Positions 9,805-21,624 are shown, counted from the stretch's first letter. The stretch is 64,000 bases of DNA from Dendrolimus kikuchii (GCA_019925095.2 CM034412.1:6693501-6757500); one strand, 5' to 3'. The notes: generated by a model not told the origin, from the letters alone. A program made the numbers and translations.

Positions 9805-10358
9805 CATACATACATACATACATAACTTCACGCGAGTTCCCTTGCGGGGTAGGCACGAACAACAGAGCGCCATTTAGGCTTATTCTTACACACCTCACTT
9901 GCTTCTTTGAGATTCATAACTCTTGTCATGCACGCTCGTCTGTTCTTAAGGCTCCTGACATCACCTTCTGCTAGTACACGATCAATTTGATCATGGAAGG
10001 TGTGTCGTGGCCTTCCACGACTTCTGCATCCATCCACTTTTGCATTGTATATCTGTTTAGTCATTCTTTCATCATGCATTCTTTCCACATGCCCGAACCA
10101 CCGGAGCATTCCTTTCCTTACCTTCACCCCGACACTCTCTTTCAGACCAACTCTCTTTCTTACTTCGGTATTACGAACGCGGTCCGCAAGCGTCACTCCG
10201 CAGATTTTGCGCAGTGCTCGCATTTCGACCGCGTTTACTCTACTTTCATGCTCTCTCTTCCATACCCAACTCTCGCTTCCATACGTGAGCGTAGGTACCA
10301 GCACCGCGTTGTGTATGGCGAGCTGGGCCTTCTGGCTGAGGTTCTTAGCGCCTAGAAG
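9805..10358 (-). pseudogene. 5'-truncated LINE, reverse transcriptase C-terminus
   Basis: The minus-strand peptide (158 residues from a start-like codon) includes VPTLTYGSESWVWKREHESR, MRALRKICGV, RWFGHVERMHDERM and RPRHTFHDQIDRVL, and stops after PARELA. This is the C-terminal region after the catalytic YxDD domain of an RTE-like non-LTR retrotransposon. The 3' end is AAGTTATG(TATG)n, seen as repeated ACAT on + at 9,805-9,828. It is nearly identical to the copy at 24.0-24.8 kb, so the insertion is recent. An (ATT)n run flanks the 5' break. Confidence 0.85.
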
Positions 10359-10561
10359 TTATTATTATTATTATTATTACAGTTATTTGTCTTAGAAAGT
10401 ATTGAATCTGTATGGATGGTTGATAAGGTGTATATAGGTATAGCACTACCTAATAGGGTAATAAATCCGGTAATCAATTAAAATAATGGAAGAGTGTTAA
10501 TCAGGGTAGCTGCCGCATATGTAACTATGGATTAAATTATTTTAATATACATAATATTATA

Positions 10562-10820
10562 AGCCGTGGTAGCGTAATGACTAGCGCATGCGTCCCAACC
10601 TCAAAGGGCGCGGGTTCGAATCTTGGCCAGAATACATTGACCACTTAGGCAGTATTCTGACCTAATATGAATATTGTTACAATTACCATCTGCTAACAAC
10701 GGTGGAGCAAAACATCGTGATGAAACACACGATAACACATGTGTCAAACCTGCGGGTATACTCTCCGTTCCCCAACAGTGGGAGGCCCCAGCCCAAAAGT
10801 GGGACGTTTATGGGCTGTTA
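10562..10820 (+). mobile_element. tRNA-headed SINE, family B copy
   Basis: The head has GGTAGCGTAATGACTAGCGC and the B-box GGGTTCGAATC. The body has AACATCGTGATGAAACACAC and GTGTCAAACCTGCGGG, and the end is ACGTTTATGGGCTGTTA. This is the clearest full-length member in the window and a good reference for the family. Confidence 0.75.
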
Positions 10821-11416
10821 ATTAGAACTTGAAACATTATAACTATGTTCCCTAGTGACATTTTACGTTAATACGTGGTCAAAGTCATAAAAATTCGATC
10901 CCCTCTAATTATAATCTACTGTCAACCAAATTAATTAAACATAATCCGTTAACTAATTTTCTAAAATGGGCTGTTCTCCATTAACAACGAAAACAATGGC
11001 GTGGACTTACAAGCACTTATCCAATTTACTCTTGCATAAATGTTTGAACATCCGCTACATAATATAACAAGCGCAAATTATTTCCTAAAACCAGGAAAGA
11101 GAATTCAATATCGTGCAATATAATCAAATAAATTGTTGGTATCGTTACAATTTGTGTCAAGGCCAGCAACATGGTCGACTGCCTGACAAGCGGTTAAACA
11201 GAATCGCACTGTGAAAATCGTAGAGGGAGAATAAACAGAGAAGTAATTCGAAAATACCAGTTATAGACGATGGATACTGTAGCTTAAAATGTATAGATGT
11301 ACTACCCATTTTATTCGAGAGTGCCGTCGTCCACCGCTGGGGCCATTCATTAATCACGTAAGGATAATTTTGAAGATTTTTGACCCCCCATGTAAGGATA
11401 CACAAGATTTCTCGAA
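10821..11416. other. No gene seen
   Basis: Unique-looking AT-rich sequence. A minus-strand open frame at 11,157-11,405 has no recognisable domain. Confidence 0.4.
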
Positions 11417-11430
11417 CCCCCCCCCCCCCC
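11417..11430 (+). repeat. C14 homopolymer
   Basis: Fourteen consecutive C residues. Its length is likely to be unreliable in any assembly. Confidence 0.9.
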
Positions 11431-11562
11431 TTCTTCTTACGTAAGATTCAATCTCGTTTTACAGAATAATAAAACGTTGTTAGACAAGGATCAGAGTTAC
11501 ACTACTCACAGTTTAACACAAATCAAAGATTTTTATTCTTTATTATTTTTTTTTATTTTTTT

Positions 11563-11868
11563 TTATTGCAGGAGATCAGCAGACAGGCAGACGGCCCACT
11601 TGATGGAAAGCGGTTACCATCGCCTATGGACATTTGCAACACCAAAGTTGCTACAAATGCGCTGCTGCTCTCTTAAGGGAAACTGGAACCTGGTCACTAA
11701 TGCCGGAACACAACTCAAGGTTGTTATGGCGACATACTTTAGACTAGGGGTGGTAGCCATCCAGTCGGGCAAATACCCTACCACCTGGCTGTGGGTTGTT
11801 AAGTCGCCTCTTACGACAGGCCGCCCGGCCGCAGGAAATTGTATTCTTTCTCCGTTCCTGCACGGATA
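11563..11868 (-). mobile_element. PolyA retroposon, family A, near full length
   Basis: On the minus strand it runs from TATCCGTGCAGGAACGGAGA through GTCGTAAGAGGCGAC, GGTAGGGTATTTGCCCGACT and the GTCCATAGGCGATGGTAACC core to CTGATCTCCTGCAATAAAAA, with AATAAA merging into A-rich sequence. Length is about 306 bp. On + the whole element is open in one frame (part of a 130-codon frame ending FLHG). There is no Pol III box, and the mobilising LINE is unknown. Confidence 0.8.
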
Positions 11869-12079
11869 GGATTTAGCAGATAATTTAGGTTATACTCTTT
11901 CATTGCTATCAGATATAAATTATCTTTATATAATATTACATTTCTACTTATAAAATATTACGTAATCATGGATTTTCCTCCCTCCCCCTAGATAAGGGCA
12001 TGTATAGATTTTTCTAACCCACCCTCGGGATCCTCACGTAATTAATGAATAGCCTCTTACAAAACATCATGGTGGGGCT

Positions 12080-12245
12080 TCATATGCTGGCTTCGAATGC
12101 TTCTTATTAGTGTGTATACCTACGTTATCTGTCAATATTTAACGTCATTAACAATATAGCATCTCAATTTGCGCATCACACCCATCGCCACGTCTGCGTA
12201 AAATGACCTATACCTTTTACTATATCCCAGATGAAGCCGCGCCAT
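12080..12245 (+). repeat. Interspersed repeat, family C
   Basis: Same module as at 3,550-3,675: TATTTAACGTCATTAACAAT, CATCGCCACGTCTGCGTAAA and CCCAGATGAAGCCGCG. Confidence 0.55.
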
Positions 12246-12415
12246 CATAAGCACTAATAGAGTTGACAAAAACAATTACGATTTAATCATATAAGTATAC
12301 CATTTACTAATTGTTAATATTAATGATTGTTATTTGGGCTCACTGTAAGTGCGGTATGAGAGAGAGCGGGGGTAAATAACGGCATTCTCTGAACAAACAA
12401 ATAATATTATATTAT

Positions 12416-12910
12416 ATTAGGATTTGTCCGCGATTTGGTTCACGCTTGACTTGAAATTCCCGTGAGGTTACCGGGACACAAAGTACCGTAGTATTTAAAG
12501 AACAATGTAAACTATCGTTTTAGTGAAAACTGTGACGGAATAAGCTACATGCTGCTACATACATACATTCTATGCTTCCAAACAAATACGTACCACGCCC
12601 GGGTTAAAAAGTGTCACACATTTTCCTACATAAATTTTGCTATCGATCATAAAAAAATCTCTAATCTGGCCGTTTTAAATAATTCCCAGAAAATTTTCCG
12701 CGGGATTCCCGGTATAAAAAGTAGTGCAGTCTTAAGTCCAGGAATTTGCTGTCGATTAGTGAAAACCGCATTGAAATCGGTCCAGTAATTTTTATGTGAA
12801 TCTCGAACAACAGACAAGAAATAAAAAAAAATTGCAGTCGTCCGTCTTTTATGTAGTCTATTCCAGTTGTTTTTTTTTTTGTAAATAGCTTCAATATATA
12901 GTCACGGCAC
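12416..12910 (-). mobile_element. Helitron-like element, family H1, inverted
   Basis: Its 3' end is at the left (TTAGGATTTGTCCGCG on +, matching CGGACATATCCTAG of other copies). Going right it shows the CCCGTGAGGTTACCGGGACA block, TAAGTCCAGGAATTTGCTGT and a degraded 5' end near 12,900. Confidence 0.5.
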
Positions 12911-13324
12911 GTTTAGAAAAGTGATCGTACTTATCTTTTCTGAAAAGTGATCGTATGGTGGTGATTGATATCTTAAAGGTTTTAGACCGTTAACTGAAAG
13001 AGGGAGTCTCGGACTCTCAAAGTGAAGTAGGATAAAGGATGCCGATGCTATAATAGGATGCCGATCGTAGCGCAGTGCGTTCGGAGAATTCAGTATTAAA
13101 TAATTGAAATAGTACGGATGAAGGTGGAATAGTTTCCAGTAGATACATCACTACATATTAACAACACAAATTAAAGCCACGTGTATATTACACAAATGTA
13201 GGCACACAAGTTTAAAAAAAATGCTTCACTTCATGTGATTTTATTGTGCACGTAGATCTATATTTTTCTTTCGTCTGAGTTTGATATACAAAATGTCTCT
13301 ATTAAATAAATAATGATAATAATA
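12911..13324. other. No gene seen
   Basis: Contains a short direct repeat AAAAGTGATCGTA (about 12,917 and 12,945) and otherwise featureless sequence. Confidence 0.4.
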
Positions 13325-13505
13325 GCGAAGAGCCTCGACCGACATCTAGAGAGGCTCTCGCTCGGTAAATGGGTGTAGGGCCAGATACAGAAGGCGGTTA
13401 TTCTGAGCCCGGCACGCATTGTGAGGAGGTTCCTGTATCTGGAGTCCTACCCACCGATAGCCTGGACCTTAGGCCCCGCTGGCGGCGGATGTCGACTTTT
13501 ATATT
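13325..13505. other. GC-rich segment of unknown origin
   Basis: A GC-rich island in AT-rich flanks (GGTGTAGGGCCAGATACAGA, then GGCCCCGCTGGCGGCGG). It looks like the 3' part of a retroposon, but no second copy was found in the window. A 61-codon frame here has no known domain. Confidence 0.3.
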
Positions 13506-14197
13506 TTTAATACGTATTTTTTATATATTAAAAAGCATAGAAAAGAAGCAATAAATTATATAAAGTAGAATAATAATAATAATAATTTATTTGCATTTTC
13601 ATATATTATTACATCCATACATACAAGACAGAAAAGTATATCATATTTTCGTAAATACGTATTTGTTTTCATTATTTCGTATTTATCTTACTTACGCCAT
13701 TTCTGTATAATGCTACCTCTAAAGCGATAGTATTTGACGGGATTTATCGTCTGTCTAAATCTAATTCAAGACGCAAAATTGTTTTGTAAATTTCGGATCT
13801 TATTCCCGGGAATTTGCTTAAGAGGAAAATTTGGAATCACAAAATTGCTCAAAAAGGGTTACTCTGAAATCCTCAAAATCCTTGACTAGATGGCACCACA
13901 AATGATTATTCGCTCTACTTTTTTTAAAATAAAACAATACGCGAAATTAATGAAAAGCTTTGTGGAGTTACATAAATGCAGTTCGCAGTGCCGTAGCTTG
14001 CCTTAGATTGGCCACGTATCAAAATGTGTTGGGGGGGCCAAAGGAATAAAGTTTTTTTTTATAAAAGAAACAAAAATGCCCGAATTTTACTACAATAATT
14101 ATATATTGATTAAAAGTTATTACTTATTCTAAATGCTCCTAGGAGCTAAGTTAGGTAAACAATTTAAATCAAAGATACATTTTTCTCCCCTTTTTTA
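13506..14197. other. No gene seen
   Basis: AT-rich. An (AAT)n microsatellite lies at 13,570-13,588. The rest is unrecognised. Confidence 0.4.
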
Positions 14198-14340
14198 CAT
14201 ACATACATACATACATAACTTCACGCCAGTTCCCTTGCGGGGTAGGCACGAACAACAGAGTGCCATTTAGGCTTATTCTTACACACCTCACTTGCCTCTT
14301 TGACATTCATAACTCTTGTCATGCAAGCTCGCCTTTTTTC
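14198..14340 (-). pseudogene. Short 5'-truncated LINE 3' end
   Basis: Only the last roughly 40 codons (ACMTRVMNVKEASEVCKNKP to PARELA) plus the (TATG)n tail remain of the RTE-like LINE seen in full at 24.0 kb. Confidence 0.8.
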
Positions 14341-14617
14341 GGCAAGCTTATTTATGAAATCATCCATAGCTGAAGCCGACTTCCGTTTTTCTAGATTTTC
14401 TGCCTCTATCGACAATAATAACAAGTGTGATAGCCGTTCCTGTCGTCCCAGCAGTTATTCTCAAATATGTTATTAATCTATAAAAGATTGAGGATAACAT
14501 TTTTGGAACATTTGTTTACACACTTTTGGGGCCCCTGTAGCCTGGGGGCCCTGTATCATTGATACAGCTGATACGTCGGTAACTACGCCCCTGGCAGTTC
14601 GCATCCTTGCTTGCGTT

Positions 14618-15170
14618 TCAAAATATTTTGAAGATATAAATTGTCATATTATACTTACAACGAAATAGCTAACCCTAATTCGTCACCAGTGTATTCGCTG
14701 CGAATATTACTCGCAGCGACAATTCGCTGCCTGTCTGTCACACACAGCGAGTTCTGCACGAGAACTTCGGCAGTATGTTTTTGCTTAAAATACAAATATG
14801 TCATCTATTTGTCGCACATGTCTAAAACAGTGTATTTGATTGTCATGTGCAGAGTTAGCAAACCAAATGCTTATTAAGCTCACAACTCATAAGAAGTGAA
14901 AACGGGTTCGTTAATGGATTGAACACTAAGAATAGATTGTGGCTTCTACAACTTTTTAAAAGAATTGGCTACAGAAAAATCAGGAGATTACATAAACATT
15001 ATATCTATAATGGAAGCTGAACGGAATAGCTATTTATAAGGAGTACCTTGTCACATGCACTGAATGTCGCGGCGAGTGCCTAATCGCAGCGATTATTCGC
15101 TGTATGTGACGAGGCTTTAGGTATCTCCTTATAGTTGTCACTATCTCTAAAGATATAATGTCAAATTTTG
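14618..15170. mobile_element. Candidate fold-back DNA element with degenerate long inverted ends
   Basis: The left end (AATTCGTCACCAGTG, TATTCGCTGCGA near 14,675-14,705) is mirrored at 15,060-15,115 (CGCAGCGATTATTCGC, TGTATGTGACGAGG). Weaker mirrored similarity continues outward. No target duplication was identified and no coding content seen. Confidence 0.35.
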
Positions 15171-16079
15171 AAAAGAGGTTTTTTATTGACTGTTGTATTT
15201 TCAAGTATTGTTCCAAACTAAAACTCATGTTAAATTTCATTCATTAAACTCTCGTTTAATAATGCAGAATACATCTACACTTCAATTAAAACACGTAACG
15301 TGTAAACTGTAAACAACACTATTCATTGTTACGCAGTCAATATCTGTCCATCGGCGGTTTACTGCAGGAGAACATAAATGCAAAATAGTTTGTAAAAATA
15401 CTGCTTTATTATTTCCTTGTTTAAAAGGTTTTTAGTGTCCCGTACACATTTCGGTAAGAATGAAACTCATGTCTGTCTGTCTTTCCATGTTACAGTTATT
15501 TTCTTTCGAAATCTATGTAGTCTATGGATGAAATCTAGTAAGCATAAATGCAAGAGTAATATATACAGTTTCGGTTATAAAGACGAAGAAGGCGATCATT
15601 ATGATTCCGTCGTTATACCCGGAAGTTAATATACGTAAGTAGAAGGAAAACAATATTTATTGACTGACAAAACAGCTGCGCATATATCGCCTGATGTTAT
15701 GACTGACCCTTGGATTTAATATCTATAAGAAAGTTTTATGATTCTATATCTATTTGTATACTCCATCCTTGTGTGTAGTGCCGTAAATAGCCTTTTATGC
15801 GCCCTATGCGAGCTTCTATAACTGCGCCCTTGTTTTTTTTTTAGATATTATAGGTACCCTAGTTAGAGCAATGCTATGTATAGGCCTACTTTATTTCATT
15901 CAGGGTGATAAAATAACGCACAAGGACCTTGGAGTTGGTGTACCAATTATCTAATATTTTGGAACAAAAATCTATATTTTAAAAGAACTAGAACACAAAT
16001 ACGCTCATGCGCTGCCAAAAAAAATGAGCGAGATATTTTGTCTAATTTAACAGACGTTTTTGATGATACTGGCATGTAG
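15171..16079. other. No gene recognised
   Basis: A 70-codon + frame at 15,417-15,629 and AT-rich sequence, with no repeat or domain recognised. Confidence 0.35.
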
Positions 16080-16306
16080 GTACGTATGTGTTGGAATCGA
16101 GCACTAGAGGCGCAGCGGGAACTTATCAGGAGCAAACCGAAAACATAATAGTCCTGCCTGGTCTGGCCATTCATGCGCCCCCGAGAGTCTATGCCCTGTG
16201 CCTGGGCATCGGTGGCACCGCCCTATTTACGGCACTGGTTGTGTGTACAACTTCGTCGCAACATCTGCAAGAGATTTCTAGGAACTTGTTACAGATGGTT
16301 AATTAA
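16080..16306 (+). CDS. Possible terminal exon of an unrecognised membrane protein
   Basis: A GC-rich open frame in AT-rich surroundings. A plausible acceptor GGCATGTAG|G ends at 16,079, after which the frame reads YVLESSTRGAAG, LPGLAIHAPPRV and a hydrophobic run YALCLGIGGTALFTALVVC, then stops after NLLQMVN at 16,306. The codons CTG, GCC, GGC and ACC recur, unlike neighbouring noise. The hydrophobic run would form one transmembrane segment near the C-terminus. No family recognised, no upstream exon found and no polyA signal assigned. It could instead be a chance frame or a dead retroelement piece. Confidence 0.3.
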
Positions 16307-16314
16307 AATTGTTT

Positions 16315-16445
16315 GCTATATCCGAAGTCGCTATAACCAAATTATTTTTCTATAGAAGTATACTTTAAATTCATGGGACTTAGTGTTACGTCGGTATTTA
16401 ACCAAAGAGTCGTTACAACCGAAGTCGTTTTAAGTGAAATCCATT
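16315..16445. repeat. Interspersed repeat, family D
   Basis: CTATATCCGAAGTCGCTATA and GTTTTAAGTGAAATCCA bracket a module repeated at 26,157-26,292. The outer ends are partly inverted relative to each other, as in a small MITE. Confidence 0.45.
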
Positions 16446-16660
16446 GTATTATTATAACACAATGCTTTAATGAAATCGCGAAAGAAGAAAGTATTGAGGG
16501 TGGCAGTAACACAATTACATGAAGTTTTTATTCATCCGTACATGAAGCTTTGTAAAAACCTTTAAGTTATTATTATTTGAATGGACTGTTGTAATATTTA
16601 AATAATTAAGAATACACGTGATCAATTTTACGATTCATATTATAATATAGAAAGAAGAAA

Positions 16661-18357
16661 TCTATTTTCTGTACTATAATAAATCTGTAAATGTTTGCGT
16701 TTGTACAATACGTTTAAAATTTTTATAAAAAAATATCAGGCGGCTAATTTGGATCAGCAAATTCCGAAAATACAATTTTTAGAATTTTTGTCTGTCTATG
16801 TGTCAAATTCACATTCAAAGGGTTTTATACAAAATAAGTTCCACTGGAGAACACTTTTTTAAAGTCATACATGTAAGTCAAAATTTAAATCTACTTTGTA
16901 TTCTAAGTACACCGCTTCGCAATGTGTTGCGGCAAGAAACCAGAAAACCCATAACACTTATCATGTCAGACTCTTTTTTTAAAATACATATTGAAGTTGT
17001 ATTACAATTAATTTTCAAAGAATAAATGGAGTTGTAACGAATAAACAAAAACTTATTACCGTCGCAATAATGACATACGAAGAATTCATACTGCGATAAA
17101 TCTCCATAGATTCCTTACATGCTATGCAAAATATAAACTTTGTACAGAAGATAGTATAAAAGGATGGAGCTATGTAAATGCAGTTTTGTCATTTAAATAT
17201 TATTTAACAGTGTAGTATCCTTCTTTAAGCAAGGTGCTTTTCATTTTAGCTTGTCTGTCTGTCTGTTAGAGCATTACCTGAAAACTACTGACCGAATTTA
17301 AATGAAACTTGAAACGGAGCTAGCTTATATCTCGAGTTGCAACTTAGCATACATTTTATCCTTATAAATGACATCGTTTCCGTGGGATAAACGAAAATAG
17401 CGAAAAATAGGAGATTATTTTTGGGAAACTACTGAACGTATATGAATGAAACTCGACCATGGACCTCTATAATAACTTCAGTGAACTCGACATAGTACTG
17501 ACTTATAACCCGAGTTAATACTTAGAATACATTTTATCCCAATTAATGACTACCTTTGCTTAGAAAAGACGGATTAGGTAAAGAGATGGTGCTCCAATCG
17601 CGTTTTTCAAGTCACTAACAAATACCTAAATTGTCATAAACAATATTTCATTCACTGTATTACTTCAAATCAGGTTGGCTTCCACTAACCTCTATTTTTT
17701 GCTGGGCAGTTATCATTTTCACTATAAATACTTAAAATTAAAATTCCAAATTATACTAGATAACATCATAATAAAATATTGTTATAACACAAGCTGACTA
17801 AATAAAGCTGATATACACTACAAAAAAAACTTAAAAATTCAGTACGTAAACATATTTAAAAGTAAAAAATGTAGTCCAGATCGCTGTCGGTGGGGAGCGT
17901 TCTCAAAAGCTGGCCGCATTCTCAGGTTGTATGGCAACGCTAATCCCTTGCCTTAAATATAGGCCAGCCCTTTGGACACGCGAGACTTCTTTCAATCGCC
18001 TTGAAAGGTCTCGATAAAGTTGATAAGCCTCACGTCTCCATGGTCCCAGTTTCAACTACGAAAGCCACAAATATGTTTCCATCGCCGATGGATGCATATT
18101 TGCGGCGTTTCAGGGCTTCTTGAAGTGTGGCAGCTCCGGCAGTGACGGCTGTATTTGGAAGATGGGAAGAAGCTAACGTATCGACACAAGTTGCGTTCCA
18201 TTTCCCAAGGCAGCTACGACTTTCTGGCAGTTGTCTAGACTATATGGACTTAGTTTCTTTGTTATTATTTTAAGAACAAAACCGAATTAAGTTTTTGTAT
18301 AAGTAAGATAGCTACTGCCTAGGGCTTGGTAAGCGACGCAGCCGCGGGGAAGTCTAG
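16661..18357 (+). mobile_element. Helitron, family H2, non-autonomous, with nested retroposon
   Basis: The 5' end A|TCTATTTTCTGTACTATAAT and the 3' end GCGACGCAGCCGCGGGGAAG followed by TCTAG|T show the Helitron pattern: TC start, GC hairpin, CTAG end, host A and T flanks. Internal Helitron text (GAATTTAAATGAAACTTGAA, GGACTTAGTTTCTTTG) matches copies at 39.6-40.2 and 55.6-56.0 kb. The extra length relative to the 415-bp copy comes partly from an insertion at 17,712-18,225. No Rep-helicase gene is present. Confidence 0.75.
17712..18225 (-). mobile_element. Family R retroelement fragment nested in the Helitron
   Basis: Flanked by GGCAGTT at 17,705-17,711 and 18,226-18,232, a 7-bp target duplication absent from the empty Helitron copy. 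The minus-strand peptide begins PESRSCLGKWNATCVDTLAS, continues AGAATLQEALKRRKYASIGD and, after frameshifts, GLYLRQGISVAIQPENAAS. That is the C-terminal region of an invertebrate retroelement protein. An AT-rich 3' UTR follows to the left. It is a 5'-truncated, dead copy. Confidence 0.7.
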
Positions 18358-19839
18358 TGTAAATATAAAACAAATATTCAGACTATCTTTTTTAATAAGC
18401 GTAGTATATAATAACTGGCATTACTCATACCAGTCAAATGTTTCTTCTGCTTATAGATGTTTATAGGTTTGTTTCCTTTGAAAACATTCATCTAGCACAT
18501 CAACAGATAAATAGGTCAGTTTCTAAATATAGTGTATTTATTTTGAAAGTTACTTCATATAAAAAATATACTTTTACGATTTTAAGAGCAATTCAAATTT
18601 ATAGACACGAAATATTCTCGCAGTAATAAAAATAAGTTCATATCGAACTAGTATTGTTTATATGGGTACGTCTGATTTTCATGAATAATTCCAAGCAAAT
18701 AACTAATGAACTTAAAAAATATAGTTTTTTTAATAGAGTGAGGCCCAGTGGGCCTCCGCGTCTTCCCCTAACTTATTCAGGGTCATTGCGTAACTATATT
18801 TTCTGTCTTCGTAAATATTTTACAATGTCATTATATTTTACTTATTTCTAAATTTTTATATTCATAATTATTAATTCAACTAGTATGTATATTCCTAAAT
18901 ATTTATGATTTTTTCTATCATTATATGCCCATACCACCTATCTTCTTTGTCTCAATTTTACAGTCAAGGGTGCTACATTCAAAGATCCCCTTATGTACTC
19001 ATTTTTCATCATATCTATCTTGTAACACCACACATCCATTTCAACACTCTCATCTCAGCTGAGTGGAGACATTTGTGGTTTATCACTTTAGTGGTCCAAC
19101 TAAGTTACTCTTTATAACATCAGGTATCTGCCAGTGGAAGTCCCGTCAAAATCGGCCCAGCCGAGATTAGCCGGAACACCCGACAGACAAAAAGTTTCAC
19201 TTTAAAATAAAAATATTTTTTTGATATAAGTACCGTATCACACGTATCACATGAATTTGGTAAAAAGCTGTTATTTTGACATTACACACAGACACACAAA
19301 CAGTATGTATAGAAGATACATATGTATTTATCAATACTATACTCAGCTGTAAAAGAATGTATTCGTAATGGTTAATCGGAGTGCGTGCTTAGCTTTATTA
19401 TATAGGCTTACGCCCATCCGGGTTGTAACTATATATATTATTTATTATCTATGGTTGTAACCTAATTCTTTTTTCAAGACAAAAACAGAGGTAATAGTAA
19501 AGTTTTTGTTTTGTTCGTGAATCCAATCTTAAACAGCCTAAATATTTTACGACCTAACCTTATGTGTCATAAACCATTCCTAAGGCCGGTCGAAAACACA
19601 TTTCACACGGTTTTATTAGTCTTCCAATATTCATTCTTCTTAATAGTCGTTATAGTTCCATAAACATAAAAGGTTATTTTTCGATTATGGAAAAAGAATG
19701 AGAACCACTGTGTAAAAAAGCTAATTCTGAAAAGCTTATAAGATGATGTGGTATAGCCATGCTGGAAGCATTTCTTACAGCGGCTCGATCGGTGTGATAC
19801 TACTCTCTCACAGGATATCGGCGTGAAACAGTCTTGGAT
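18358..19839. other. No gene seen
   Basis: AT-rich, with short open frames lacking domain features. A small palindrome-like stretch GTATCACACGTATCAC lies near 19,233. No repeat family was assigned to most of it. Confidence 0.4.
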
Positions 19840-20106
19840 TAATCGTATTTCATGCGGTAAGTGAGATTTCCGACCTACTTCACGGACCGGCCATCGTCTG
19901 TCCGGGCTGGAGGTGAATGCACGAGTGAGCCCACAGCCTGGACAAGGGACGCTAGAATATCGGACAGGGGTTTTAGTTGGTATCTCTAACTGAGGCGTGG
20001 CAATAGCACTTCACATGTGAGGTGCTAGTGCCACCCAGACCTGGTGAATCCAACACACGGGGGCGCGACCGTTCCCCCTCGCGCGGCTTATGGTCCTTAA
20101 AAAAGC
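19840..20106 (+). mobile_element. GC-rich retroposon, family G copy
   Basis: Shares GGGGTTTTAGT-GGTATC, then GTGGCAATAGCACTTCACAT and GGTGCTAGTGCCACCC, with copies at 21.1, 22.97 (inverted), 25.0 and 37.2 kb. It ends GGTCCTTAAAAAAG, a short A tail that sets the strand. Confidence 0.65.
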
Positions 20107-20189
20107 CTACTTCACCTATTACATCCCCTCTATCCCATTTCTCCTGTCTGATCCCTGTATCCTGTTATCTATCATTCTTCCTTCTTTGA

Positions 20190-20400
20190 TGACGCAGGGG
20201 AATGTTTTTGGACACTATCCTTGGGACTGGGGGGAGGAAACCTGAGGGAGTGTGGGACTTCTTAACGACTGGATACATACATGACTTCCGAGTGGAAGTC
20301 TCGGGGGAGTCGGCCGTCAGACTACCTAACCTAACCTGGTCCCCTCCCCTACCCGCTTTTACGGAACGCCATAGGAACTAGTTACGAGATACTACATTTG
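20190..20400 (+). repeat. Interspersed repeat shared with 52,880-53,110
   Basis: Common order of ACGCAGGGGAATGTTTTTGG, GTGTGGGACT and CGCTTTTACGG-GCCA/GTCACGGGATCTA-like text. Probably a retroposon 3' region. The two copies are strongly diverged. Confidence 0.45.
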
Positions 20401-20439
20401 TGACACCCCAACGCTTGGCTGACGAACTCAGGGTGTCCT

Positions 20440-20580
20440 TCGGAGAAGGAACCCCTCCTATCCTCTCCACTTTAAAGACTGGCAACGCATTGACATCGCC
20501 TCTGGTATTGCAAAGGTTTCTAGGCGAAAGTAACCAGTTTTCATTAGGCGGGCAGTCTGTCCATTTGCCAAAAAGCGTCT
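20440..20580 (+). mobile_element. PolyA retroposon related to family A, degenerate
   Basis: GACTGGCAACGCATTGACAT, GTATTGCAAAGGTTTCTAGG and GGCGGGCAGTCTGTCCATTT follow the family A consensus order in its sense orientation. Confidence 0.5.
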
Positions 20581-20619
20581 GAAATCTGAATGCATGATTA
20601 GGTATCAACGTATATATTA

Positions 20620-20730
20620 CTAACCGTTCATTTTCCTCTTTCGTTCTTAAGAGTGGTCAAAATTTGACACAAGCTCCATACAAGTTAAAGCAAGTGAATG
20701 AATAGCAAGACATAGGAACCGATCATAGAT
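20620..20730. mobile_element. MITE family M1, diverged copy
   Basis: CTAACCGTTCATTTTCCTC on one side and GTGAATGAATAGCAAGACAT-AGGAACCGATCAT on the other match the ends of the 113-bp element at 30,785-30,897. Confidence 0.5.
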
Positions 20731-21099
20731 GACGTTATAGTTTCTTTTTCTCTTGTATTTTGATTTTTCTCACCAAAATAGCTACGAAATTCTGAAATAA
20801 CTCCTGTTTACCGATTATATTCATTGCATTTTGGCGTACGTGATACCAACCATGTATTCAAATCAAAATAATCTATTAGCACGCCGCACATGAGCCGCGG
20901 TTTGGATTCAGACTCATCCATGCGAAATCTCATTGTATCAAATAAGCGACCCGATTGAATGGCTCGGCTCGTTATATATCATCAATCACCGATCAATGAC
21001 TAACACATCAATGGCTTTGATTTTAATTATATTTATAGCACTTTATATAATCTGACCGATGATTTGACAGCGACAGTCTAGCTAATCGCTTATACGCAC
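20731..21099. other. No gene seen
   Basis: Unrecognised AT-rich sequence between a MITE and a family G retroposon. Confidence 0.4.
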
Positions 21100-21520
21100 T
21101 GTATATGCGGCTAGCTCACGGGCTAGCTATAGTCCGGTCAGGCAAAAGGAAGTCGATCGCCGTGAGCGGGCGGCGCGGATCCCTGGAGAAAGGGTTTTTA
21201 CCCGCCGTTATGTCGTCGAGATGGGGGCGTGCCGTGTTCCGTCCATGCTCACCTCTCCTTCCGTGGGGGAGCGGAATGAGAGACTGAAGACGCCGGGGGC
21301 GTAGTTCACCGCCTATCAGGGCCCGTGGAGAGGCTAGGCCATGTACCCGTGGCCCTGGCTTAAGGGCGAAGGATGGCACACCGAGGGGTTTTAGTGGGTA
21401 TCCTTGACCGTGGTGTGGTAATAGCACTCCCACTTGCGGTGCTAGTGCCACCCCGAGTTAGAGAATCCTACATGTCCGCCGCGATTATTGGACCTCGATA
21501 AGATATCCCATCGTAAAAAA
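21100..21520 (+). mobile_element. GC-rich retroposon, family G, longer copy
   Basis: From GGCTAGCTCACGGGCTAGCT through CCCGCCGTTATGTCGTCGAG and CCGAGGGGTTTTAGTGGGTA to CCCATCGTAAAAAAAC. The matching copy at 37,180-37,632 has CGTCGAGATGGGGGCG, GAGGGGTTTTAGTAGGTA and the same CGTAAAAAA end, so this 3' terminus is real. It is probably the 3' part of a LINE or a LINE-derived SINE. Confidence 0.7.
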
Positions 21521-21624
21521 ACAAATCCGGTCAAGCAGCCTTCGTCCAGCTGCAAAAAAATGTACAAACACGTACATAACTATCACAGAGGGTTGCACAA
21601 TGCACATTGACGTTTGAGTCATTC

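Noticed and set aside
14618..15170. A confident transposon call
   Set aside because: The inverted ends are degenerate and no target duplication was found, so it is kept only as a candidate.
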